Source: Deltaproteobacteria bacterium (GTDB lineage: Bacteria; Desulfobacterota; GWC2-55-46). Taken from it: 7,383 nucleotides of DNA. How positions within the stretch are numbered: the first letter of the stretch is position 1; every line of letters starts with the position of its first letter. Below the pieces are notes generated by a model. That model had not been told where the DNA came from. It was given only the letters and a program-made list of their open reading frames with translations, and ran no database searches. A program made the translations under genes and the position numbers. Shown in pieces: positions 1 to 6,305 of this stretch. The stretch is taken from contig JAUSLB010000217.1 of the NCBI GenBank assembly GCA_030646655.1, positions 1-7,383 of the forward strand, written 5' to 3'.

Positions 1-1190
1 TCGTCGTAGGTGATCAAGGCCCCTTCTTTCGAGAGCACGACGAGCCTCTCTATCAAGTTTTCAAGCTCCCTGATGTTGCCCGGCCACGAGTAGGACTTAA
101 GCGCGTTGATCACCTCCGCCGTGACGCCCTTTACGGTTTTATTGCACTTCTTGCAGTGCTTTTCGAGGAAGTGCTGGACGAGCAGAGGTATGTCCTCGAT
201 CCTCTCCCTTAAAGGGGGAAGCTCAATGGGCACGACCTTCAGCCTGTAGTAGAGGTCTTCCCTGAAATTCACTTTCCTCACCTCTTTCTCAAGGTCCACG
301 TTCGTTGCCGCGATTACCCTTATGTCAACCTTTATCGGGATGTTGGAGCCCACCCTCTCAAAGGATTTCTCCTGCAAGACCCGCAGCAGCTTTATCTGAA
401 GGTGCATGGGCAAGGTGGAGACCTCGTCGAGGAAGACCGTGCCGCCGTCAGCGTACTCGAATTTGCCGATCTTCCTCGCGTGCGCGCCTGTAAAGGAGCC
501 CTTCTCATGGCCGAACAGCTCGCTCTCCATCAATTCAGACGGGACCGCCCCGCAGTTCACCGCCACGAAGGGCTTGTCTTTCCTGCCGCCCATCGATTGT
601 ATCGCCCTTGCCACGAGCTCTTTTCCCGTGCCGCTCTCCCCTGTTATAAGCACGTTGGATGAGGAGTTGCTCACTTTTTGGATCAGCTCAAAGACCTTTT
701 TCATCTTCGGGGACTTGCTTATTATCTCCCCGTAGCTGTACTTCTCCTGCAATTCCTCTTTGAGGTACTCTACCTTGCTCTTCAGGTCTAATCTGTCCGC
801 GAACCTCTTAATGGTCGATAAGAGATCGTCGTTGTCAAAGGGCTTGGTTATGTAATCGTAGGCCCCTTTCCTCAACGCCTGTACGGCCTGCTGCGCGCTG
901 TCAGAGGCTGACAGCATCACGACGCCTATTTCGCTGTCCGCCTCCTTTATCCTCTCAAGCGCCTTTATGCCGTCCACGCCCGGCAGGTTCACGTCCATCA
1001 GCACCATGTCTATCGAGCCTGACCTTACGGCCTCAAGCGCCTCATAGGCGTCTTTCGCGCTTACCGTCTCGTAGTAGTCCTTCAAAAGTATGCTAAGGGT
1101 CTTCCTAACCGGCTCTTCGTCGTCGACTATCAGTATTACGGGTCTCCTCATCTCTTCCACCTTCGCGAATTTCCTGAGAACGCAAGCCAT
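1..1190 (-). CDS. Sigma-54-dependent response regulator (NtrC family), 3' end cut off by the window
   Basis: About 396 codons are visible. Residues 17-135 form a receiver domain: acidic pair D23/D24 in ILIVDDEE, phospho-acceptor D66 in VLMDVNLPG, switch S94 and K116 in TKPF. Residues 154-390 form an AAA+ sigma-54 activation domain: Walker A GESGTGKE (184-191), sigma-54 contact loop GSFTGA (231-236, Ser in place of the usual second-position Ala), Walker B TVFLDEV (251-257), arginine-finger region FREDLYYRL (309-317) and SWPGN in the lid. The family normally ends in a Fis-type helix-turn-helix, which would lie beyond base 1. Such proteins use ATP to remodel sigma-54 RNA polymerase when phosphorylated by a partner histidine kinase; no kinase is visible here, so the signal is unknown. 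I chose the ATG at 1190 because AGGAG (1198-1202) sits 7 bases upstream. M14 (1149-1151), preceded by AAGGTGG, would give a more typical receiver N-terminus and cannot be excluded. The gene has its own promoter region and looks separate from the genes upstream. Confidence 0.95.
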   Translation of the reverse strand, partial: MACVLRKFAKVEEMRRPVILIVDDEEPVRKTLSILLKDYYETVSAKDAYEALEAVRSGSIDMVLMDVNLPGVDGIKALERIKEADSEIGVVMLSASDSAQQAVQALRKGAYDYITKPFDNDDLLSTIKRFADRLDLKSKVEYLKEELQEKYSYGEIISKSPKMKKVFELIQKVSNSSSNVLITGESGTGKELVARAIQSMGGRKDKPFVAVNCGAVPSELMESELFGHEKGSFTGAHARKIGKFEYADGGTVFLDEVSTLPMHLQIKLLRVLQEKSFERVGSNIPIKVDIRVIAATNVDLEKEVRKVNFREDLYYRLKVVPIELPPLRERIEDIPLLVQHFLEKHCKKCNKTVKGVTAEVINALKSYSWPGNIRELENLIERLVVLSKEGALITYD

Positions 1191-1197
1191 TAAACCG

Positions 1198-1202
1198 CTC
1201 CT
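1198..1202 (-). promoter_or_regulatory. Shine-Dalgarno site of the response regulator
   Basis: On the minus strand this reads AGGAG, inside TTAGGAG, with 7 bases to the ATG at 1190. It is the strongest ribosome binding site in the window and favours the long start over the internal M14. Confidence 0.7.
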
Positions 1203-1223
1203 AAGCTGTGTGTTATCACAATT

Positions 1224-1238
1224 TATTTAGTCTAAATA
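1224..1238. repeat. Perfect 7-1-7 inverted repeat, candidate operator
   Basis: TATTTAG-T-CTAAATA is a perfect inverted repeat with one central base. It lies directly downstream of the proposed -10 element (1241-1246), covering the expected transcription start of the response regulator gene. The half-site CTAAATA occurs once more at 1300-1306. The region is AT-rich, so chance similarity is possible. Operator function is inferred from symmetry and position only. Confidence 0.4.
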
Positions 1239-1240
1239 TA

Positions 1241-1269
1241 TTATTAACAGAATATTTATACATTGTCAA
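1241..1269 (-). promoter_or_regulatory. Sigma-70-like promoter for the response regulator
   Basis: The minus strand carries a perfect TTGACA -35 (1264-1269), a 17-base spacer and TAATAA (1241-1246) as a weak -10, within a very AT-rich stretch. Other -10 choices such as TAATAT at a longer spacer are possible. Transcription would start near 1234, giving a leader of about 45 bases before the ATG at 1190. The -35 is convincing; the exact -10 is not. Confidence 0.5.
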
Positions 1270-1385
1270 GAAAAAGTTTTAGAATATCGCTATCCTAAAC
1301 TAAATATTTCAAATTCTATATTTGATTTTTGACCTGAACTGCTGAAGTCTCTAAGAGGAGGGTTCCGGAGGTCTGCTTAACTGAA

Positions 1386-1424
1386 TGAAATATACCACAT
1401 TTCAAGCCTGTCTTCAGGCTTTTT
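1386..1424 (+). terminator. Tandem hairpins with a T run on the plus strand
   Basis: Two adjacent stem-loops sit at the 3' end of the nucleotidyltransferase gene. The first pairs TGAAAT (1386-1391) with ATTTCA (1399-1404). The second pairs AAGCCTG (1404-1410) with CAGGCTT (1415-1421) around a 4-base loop, and is followed on the plus strand by a short T run (1420-1424). They share base 1404. As an intrinsic terminator the second hairpin works only in the plus direction; on the minus strand the T run is an A run before the stem. The stem includes the TGA stop of the nucleotidyltransferase (1414-1416). It may instead simply protect the mRNA 3' end. Confidence 0.4.
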
Positions 1425-2913
1425 CCTTTGAAAGCCAATCTTTTACATTTCTTATCGCCTGCCTTTTATTTTTTATGGCCCCTGCCTCAACGCCTTCGGA
1501 TACCTTATTCATGATCTGGCCTACGAGAGAGCCTTCGGGGACTGAAAATATCCTCATTATCTCGTGGCCTGTAAGGAGCGGCTTTGGCCTCTTCCTTTTA
1601 TAGGCCCCGTAATAAAATTCAAGCATCTCTTTTACAAGCTTAGACAGCTCCTTATCCTCCCCTCCACGTGTGGCGCGGGCGTCTGCAAGGGAAAGGAGCA
1701 GGAGATCAACGCCCGCCTCGTCCCCGGAAGCCCTTAACAGGTGCGCCTTGGCGCGAGGAGTCGCCTCTTCCAGTTTCGCGAGCATGAATACCCTGTGGTG
1801 GTTCTTAATGAGGTTCGAGGCCTCGCCGATAAATGCCCTGCTGAACTTAAGCCTCCTTAAAATATCCTTTACGAGCCTGCTCCCCTCGAAATCATGGCCG
1901 ATGAACCTTAGCCTGCCTTGCTGGCGGCTTATGGTGTAGGGTTTGCCTGTGTCGTGGAAAAAGGCGGCGAGCTTAAAGAACGCGCCTTTGCCGACAGGGC
2001 CGATTGATCCGCTAAAGTGCGCCTTTAGTTCCTTATAGACCTTCGGGAAAGTCCTTGCCGATAATCCTGAAAGGGCCTTCTCCGCCTCAGTAACGGTCTT
2101 CAGCGAATGGGCAAGCAGGTCGTAGCCCTCCACATCGTCCCATCCCGCTATTTCCGGGAGGATAGTTTTTATGATGGAGAGGTCAAACAGAAGCCTTAAG
2201 CTTTTTGCCGTGCCGGGAGTAGTGAATATTATTATAAGCTCATCCCTAATCCGCTCGGCTGAGGTCCTTTTAAGGAGCTTCGCGCTACCCTTTATAAGCT
2301 TGATTGTGGAAGGGTCTATTTTAAGGCCGTACTGCTGAGATAACCTCACCGCCCTTAAGCATCTTAGAGGGTCGTCTTTGAAGGCGCCAGATGAGGCGGC
2401 CCTTAAAACCTTCCTCTTTGCGTCGCTAAGGCATCCTAACGGGTCTATGAGCGGCTTTTTGCCTTCAAAAAGCTCTGGAAGGCTTATTGCAGAGGCGTTT
2501 ACGGTAAAGTCCCTCTTCTTAAGGTCAAGGATTATGTCGTTATCTTTCACGGGGGAGAAATCGAGCGTCAGCTTCTCATCCCCCTTCTTTACCACTACCC
2601 TGTAGGAGGGGGTCTCCTTATCGAGGACAAAGGCCGTGCCTTTAAGCAGGGCCGCTATCTTGTCCGGGAAACCCTTTAAGCCGTCTTTTACCGCGAAGTC
2701 GTAATCAGGGACAATCTTCTCGGAAAGTATCAGGTTCCTTATGAGGCCGCCTACGAGGTAGACTTCCGTATCCTCTTTTTGGGCGAGGCTATGGATGGAT
2801 TTAAGGACAGGGTCTGCCCTGAGTATCGAGGCCTGCTTTAATCCCCTGGAATAAGAACGGGCCGGATTGGCCCGGCCCGATGAAATGTCCTTCTCTTTTT
2901 TTACCCTGCTCAC
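1414..2913 (-). CDS. HD-domain tRNA nucleotidyltransferase (CCA-adding / poly(A) polymerase family)
   Basis: A 499-residue class II nucleotidyltransferase that adds nucleotides to the tRNA 3' end in the cytoplasm. Visible motifs: YLVGGLIRN (52-60), catalytic carboxylates D70 and D72 in DYDFAV plus D118 in LDF, RDFTVNA (134-140), DPLGCLSDAKRKVLRA (157-172), base-selecting motif DDPLRCLRAVRL (180-191) and TSAERIRDEL (217-226). A C-terminal HD phosphohydrolase-type domain shows H269, HDTGK (320-324), GHD (339-341) and NHHR (371-374). Departures from consensus are Asn60 where VRD is usual and DDPLR where EDPLR is usual; the Asp and Arg thought to read the incoming nucleotide are kept (D181, R184). 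The start is GTG (2911-2913), overlapping the TPR gene stop in GTGA, with GAGG (2924-2927) 10 bases upstream. Residues 1-35 are a basic extension before the core. Whether it adds the full CCA, only A, or acts as a poly(A) polymerase cannot be decided from sequence alone. Confidence 0.9.
   Translation of the reverse strand: MSRVKKEKDISSGRANPARSYSRGLKQASILRADPVLKSIHSLAQKEDTEVYLVGGLIRNLILSEKIVPDYDFAVKDGLKGFPDKIAALLKGTAFVLDKETPSYRVVVKKGDEKLTLDFSPVKDNDIILDLKKRDFTVNASAISLPELFEGKKPLIDPLGCLSDAKRKVLRAASSGAFKDDPLRCLRAVRLSQQYGLKIDPSTIKLIKGSAKLLKRTSAERIRDELIIIFTTPGTAKSLRLLFDLSIIKTILPEIAGWDDVEGYDLLAHSLKTVTEAEKALSGLSARTFPKVYKELKAHFSGSIGPVGKGAFFKLAAFFHDTGKPYTISRQQGRLRFIGHDFEGSRLVKDILRRLKFSRAFIGEASNLIKNHHRVFMLAKLEEATPRAKAHLLRASGDEAGVDLLLLSLADARATRGGEDKELSKLVKEMLEFYYGAYKRKRPKPLLTGHEIMRIFSVPEGSLVGQIMNKVSEGVEAGAIKNKRQAIRNVKDWLSKEKA
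2858..2879. other. GC-rich hairpin inside the 5' end of the nucleotidyltransferase gene
   Basis: CGGGCCGG (2858-2865) pairs perfectly with CCGGCCCG (2872-2879) around a 6-base loop. On the mRNA it begins about 30 bases after the GTG start, within codons for residues 12-19. It stands out against neighbouring sequence that is much less GC-rich. A stem this strong near a start could slow or gate translation, but no function is shown. Confidence 0.55.
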
Positions 2914-5321
2914 AGGAGCTCAACCTCTATAAGCCCGTCGTCGAGAGGGATACGCGGGGCGTCCCGCCTGACGGCGTTTATCTTCTTTGCCGCGTCCCTG
3001 AACTCAGGGTCGATCTCATAGATGGTCTTAAAGAGCTGCATCGCCTCGTCCCGCTCCCCTGCCGCCTCATAGGCGAGCGCGAGCTCGTACATGATCCCTT
3101 TTCTCTCCTCTTCAGGCCTGCCCTCGACCTTAAGGCCCTTGAGGTAATACACTATCGCCTCTTCGGGGCTGGACTGGGACATGGCGCAAAGCCCGAGCCT
3201 TATGTAGCAGTCGAACTCGAGCCGCGGGTCTTTTAAAGCTATCTTAAACTCCTTAGACGCCTCGTTATAAAGCTCCATCTCCATGTAGGCTATGGCGAGG
3301 TTATAATGGGTCTCGGAGTCCTCCCTGCTAAGCTGCTTTCCTATGCCGTTTTTGAACTCATCAAAGGCGTCCTTTGATTCCGCCCCTGCCCAAGACGACC
3401 CGGCCATGTCGTCAAGCGCCTCTTTCATCCCAAGCTCGGCCGAGAGGTCAACATACTCATCTTCCTTCTCTTGCGCGGGAGGCTCTTCTACCTTTATCTT
3501 CTCAGGCCCCAAGAGCGCGTCATCTGGCTCGATCTTCTCCATGAGCTCTGATATCGCGCTCGAGATCTCCTCCTGGGATTCCTTCTCCTCCTGACTCTGA
3601 GGGGATCGCTCTATAATCGCTTCAGGGGCTGCCGAGACCTCCGGCATCCGCTCTTGGGCCACTTTAACTGCCTCTTTAGCCTCGATTGAGGATGGAAGAG
3701 GCCCCTCGGTTATCATCTCCCCGACAACCGGCTCTCCTTCAGCCAGCCCTTTCTCCACTTCCTGCAGGACAACCTCAAAGGCCTCCGCCTCTGTCCGTGC
3801 AACAAGCTCCTCTATTTCCTTTTCCTCTATACCAGTGGTCGAGGCCGCTTTTAGAGCCGCATCCTCAATCGGCTCCCCTGCCCCTTGAAGCTCCCTAAGC
3901 TCCGGAGGCGGAGCTATTATAGGCTCCTCTTTTATCTCCTCTTTTATAAACGTCTCTTCTTTCGCCTCTATCCGGGCCTCTACTTCAGCTGTCTGTCCAG
4001 ATGGGACGGCCTCCGTTTCAGTCTCACTCCTTAATACCTCTTCAACAGGCCCTCTATCCTCTATCTCAAGCCCCTTCTCCTCAGGGATTTGCGCTATTTC
4101 TTCCTTTGATTCTTGGGCCTCAGACTCTTTTACTTCGGGGTTCAAGGCCTCTTCTATCTCAAACTTTATCCCTTCTTCCCCTTTAGACCCGACCGCCTCA
4201 GGCGCGGGCTCTTCCTCAACCTGAGGGGCGGCCTCTTGCGCCATCTCTTCTTCTATCTCTATCTCGATCTCTCCGGAAGACTCCTCTACAGGAGGCGTAA
4301 AGGCCTTGATCTCCGGGACAGCCTCCTGTCTTGGAGCCTCTTTCGCGGCCTCCTTCGCAGGCTCGCTTTCAAAGCCCTCAAGGGTTATCTCTATCTCCTC
4401 CTCCTCAGGCGTAGGGACAAGGGGCTCTTTCTTATGCCCCGGGGTTTCCTCTTCCCCGGCAAGCTTCGGCAGTTCAGGGAACTCTAATAACGGTTTTTCT
4501 TCAGTCGTCCATTCAGGCGGGACTTTTTGAGAACTTAAGGAATTGAGGAAATTAAGGCTTCCAGCGTCTCCCGGCCTTACCTCCAGTATAGATTCGCAAG
4601 CCGACCTTGCGGCTTCTTTATCTCCAGCATCTATATACAGGCTGAAGAGGGTTTTAAGGTATTTCAGGGCCTGCAAATTGTCGCCCTTTTTCTTATAAAG
4701 CTCTGCGAGGCCCTTTAAGACCGAGACCTCCTTTGGCCTTGACGGGTATAGGGTGAGACATATCTTCTCCGCCTTATCGAACTTGCCCTGAGATACGAGC
4801 TTATCGACTATCCACGAGTATTCATTGAATGCGTCCTTCTCAAAAGAGAGCTTCAAGTAAAGGTCGGCGAGCTTCAACCTTACCCCGATATTCTCGGGGT
4901 CTATCTCCGCCATCTTCTTTAGAAGCTCCATCACCTCGGCGGTCTTGCCCCTCTTCTCAAAGGAGCTCATTATGTGGTTGTATTCGCTTATGGCGTCGGC
5001 TATAAGCCTCTGCCTTACATAAAGCTCTGCGAGCTTGTTGCGTATCTCGATGGATTCCTCGAGCTTTAAGACCTGCTTATAGACGGCTATCGCCTTTAAA
5101 TAGAACCCCCGCTGGCTGTTCGCCTTGGCGACTTCCGTGTATTCCTTTATCGCCTCTGCCTTCCTGCCAGTCTTTACAAAGAGGTCCCCTATCCTAAGCC
5201 GGACAGAGATATCCCTCGGGTCAACGTCGGCGGCGGCCCTGTACTCGGCTATAGCCTTGTCGAGGCTCCCCTTCTGGATGTATTTCTGGGCCCTGTCGAG
5301 TATCTTTTCTTTTAACGCCAT
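2910..5321 (-). CDS. Cytoplasmic TPR protein with a long acidic linker, function unknown
   Basis: An 803-residue protein in three parts. Residues 1-260 contain successive TPR-like helical pairs, for example KGSLDKAIAEYRAAADVDP, KAIAVYKQVLKLEES and AEVMELLKKMAEIDPEN. Residues about 270-660 are rich in Glu, Pro, Ala and Ser, likely disordered, with recurring short Ile/Glu segments. Residues 667-780 form a second TPR block (HYNLAIAYMEMELYNEASKE, ELALAYEAAGERDEAMQLF). A short motif EYVDLSAELG (622-631) precedes that block. There is no signal peptide or membrane segment, so it should be cytoplasmic. From memory, proteins of this design are common in deltaproteobacteria sensu lato, usually annotated only as TPR proteins; a scaffold role is inference. 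The start is ATG (5319-5321) with a weak, distant AGGA 12 bases upstream. The stop TGA (2910-2912) overlaps the next gene's GTG. The 52 bases between this gene and lipM show no terminator, so they may be cotranscribed. Confidence 0.85.
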   Translation of the reverse strand: MALKEKILDRAQKYIQKGSLDKAIAEYRAAADVDPRDISVRLRIGDLFVKTGRKAEAIKEYTEVAKANSQRGFYLKAIAVYKQVLKLEESIEIRNKLAELYVRQRLIADAISEYNHIMSSFEKRGKTAEVMELLKKMAEIDPENIGVRLKLADLYLKLSFEKDAFNEYSWIVDKLVSQGKFDKAEKICLTLYPSRPKEVSVLKGLAELYKKKGDNLQALKYLKTLFSLYIDAGDKEAARSACESILEVRPGDAGSLNFLNSLSSQKVPPEWTTEEKPLLEFPELPKLAGEEETPGHKKEPLVPTPEEEEIEITLEGFESEPAKEAAKEAPRQEAVPEIKAFTPPVEESSGEIEIEIEEEMAQEAAPQVEEEPAPEAVGSKGEEGIKFEIEEALNPEVKESEAQESKEEIAQIPEEKGLEIEDRGPVEEVLRSETETEAVPSGQTAEVEARIEAKEETFIKEEIKEEPIIAPPPELRELQGAGEPIEDAALKAASTTGIEEKEIEELVARTEAEAFEVVLQEVEKGLAEGEPVVGEMITEGPLPSSIEAKEAVKVAQERMPEVSAAPEAIIERSPQSQEEKESQEEISSAISELMEKIEPDDALLGPEKIKVEEPPAQEKEDEYVDLSAELGMKEALDDMAGSSWAGAESKDAFDEFKNGIGKQLSREDSETHYNLAIAYMEMELYNEASKEFKIALKDPRLEFDCYIRLGLCAMSQSSPEEAIVYYLKGLKVEGRPEEERKGIMYELALAYEAAGERDEAMQLFKTIYEIDPEFRDAAKKINAVRRDAPRIPLDDGLIEVELL

Positions 5322-5373
5322 ATCTTAGATTTGTCCTGAATTCTTTTTTTTGCGATCGCCTGAAATTAAAAGG

Positions 5374-6180
5374 CTATTCCTCTTTGGCCGGGACGGTCAA
5401 CGGGGCGTCCTGAAACCTGCGGGCGCAGCTATGGTTCCATTGGGAGCTCGAGTATTTAGCTTTGAGGAGGCTGTCTTTAAGGTACTGCTCTGATTCATTG
5501 AGCGCGCCTTGGGCAAAAGAGGCGCCAAGCCCCTCGGATATCCTCTTAACGAGCATATTTTTAAAATCGTCCCTGCTCACATCCGAATAAGCCCCTATCC
5601 ATGACATCCTCTGTCCCGCCCCTTTGCCGAATATCCTGGTGTTAAGCCCCGTGTTTACACCGAAAAGTATCGAGCCGTGCTGGAGGAAGGCTTGCTTAAA
5701 CCTCCTCTGGGAGCTTCCCACGAGCTTTTTCCCTTCTACAAGTATTTCGTACCGGGAGGCGGAGAAGAAACACCCGTCCTTCTGCTCAGTCCGCCCTTTC
5801 TTTGAGCCCCGGGAGAACGACGCCCCTATGCCGATGTCTTTCAGGGCTTTTACTATGCATCCGCTTATGGCGGAATATGCGCCGGTTATGCCTTCGGAAA
5901 AAAGCGGGTTTGAGGAAGGGACTATAATGGAATAGGTAAGCTCGTTATCGTGCAATACCGCCCTGCCGCCCGTTATCCTCCTTACAACGGGCAGCCCGAA
6001 CCCAAGCAGATGCGATGGGTTTTGCACATACCCGATCGAGATCGCGGGCCCGGCCCATCCGTACATCCTTAAGGTGGGGATAAGAGAGCCCGATTCAGCG
6101 GCCCTTAGGATAGCCTCGTCCTTTGCCATGTTCTCAGGCCCTTGCCGGTCAGGGTCGAGGATGAGCCTCCATCTTTCCAT
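5374..6180 (-). CDS. lipM: LipM-like octanoyltransferase (lipoate/biotin protein ligase superfamily)
   Basis: A 268-residue protein of the BPL/LplA/LipB superfamily, predicted to move octanoyl groups from acyl carrier protein to a lipoyl domain (commonly GcvH) in the cytoplasm, the first step of lipoate assembly. Motifs: W4-R5 and ENMAKDEAIL (16-25), LRMYGWAGPAISIGY (37-51), VRRITGGRAVLHDNELTYS (66-84), GCFFSASRYEI (136-146), GKKLVGSSQRR (150-160), LQHGSILF (166-173), and near the C-terminus KYSSSQWN (242-249). C137 aligns with the acyl-accepting cysteine of Bacillus LipM and K152 with the conserved superfamily lysine. The length fits LipM (about 278 residues) rather than LplA, which has an extra C-terminal domain. 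The GRGRRGR motif of biotin ligases is absent. The ATG at 6178-6180 has GAGG (6187-6190) 6 bases upstream and a candidate promoter further up. The alternative is a lipoate ligase; the cysteine argues against it. Confidence 0.8.
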   Translation of the reverse strand: MERWRLILDPDRQGPENMAKDEAILRAAESGSLIPTLRMYGWAGPAISIGYVQNPSHLLGFGLPVVRRITGGRAVLHDNELTYSIIVPSSNPLFSEGITGAYSAISGCIVKALKDIGIGASFSRGSKKGRTEQKDGCFFSASRYEILVEGKKLVGSSQRRFKQAFLQHGSILFGVNTGLNTRIFGKGAGQRMSWIGAYSDVSRDDFKNMLVKRISEGLGASFAQGALNESEQYLKDSLLKAKYSSSQWNHSCARRFQDAPLTVPAKEE

Positions 6181-6213
6181 ATAAGACCTCGCACAATACG
6201 TAATACAGCCTAT

Positions 6214-6243
6214 ATTCTACTCTAATTTGAAGGGATTTGCCAC
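6214..6243 (-). promoter_or_regulatory. Candidate sigma-70 promoter for lipM
   Basis: In the 125-bp gap between accC and lipM the minus strand carries TAGAAT (6214-6219, five of six bases matching the -10 consensus), an 18-base spacer and GTGGCA (6238-6243, four of six matching the -35). Transcription would start near 6207, about 27 bases before the lipM ATG. The rest of the gap (6244-6305) holds only weak stems and no clear accC terminator. Confidence 0.4.
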
Positions 6244-6305
6244 GAAAACAGTTCCTTTTATATATCGGAAGGGGGCGGGGAAATCTTAAGGAAAACCGCT
6301 TAAAT

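Noticed and set aside
406..735. A 109-codon plus-strand open frame
   Set aside because: It is antisense to the AAA+ domain of the response regulator, which is unambiguous.
1207..1220. CRP/FNR-like site TGTGTGTTATCACA
   Set aside because: The half-sites are only 4 bases apart instead of 6 and one half is imperfect.
1385..1603. A 72-codon plus-strand frame with a hydrophobic stretch starting in the intergenic region
   Set aside because: It has no properly spaced ribosome binding site and most of it overlaps the nucleotidyltransferase C-terminus on the other strand.
4113..4487. A 124-codon plus-strand open frame rich in Leu and Arg
   Set aside because: It is the antisense of the Glu/Pro-rich linker of the TPR gene, whose repetitive codons leave the reverse frame open.
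5352..5359. GCGATCGC palindrome in the lipM-TPR gap
   Set aside because: A single 8-base palindrome without a T run on the coding strand; too short to call a terminator or a repeat family from one copy.
5374..6180. Biotin protein ligase acting on the neighbouring acetyl-CoA carboxylase
   Set aside because: The biotin ligase GRGRRGR motif is absent and the TGGRAVLHD, Cys137 and LQHGSI motifs fit LipM instead.
6228..6242. Sigma-54-like promoter TGGCAAATCCCTTCA upstream of lipM
   Set aside because: The -24 GG is present, but the essential GC at -12 is replaced by CA, so it fails the core requirement; a sigma-70 reading fits better.
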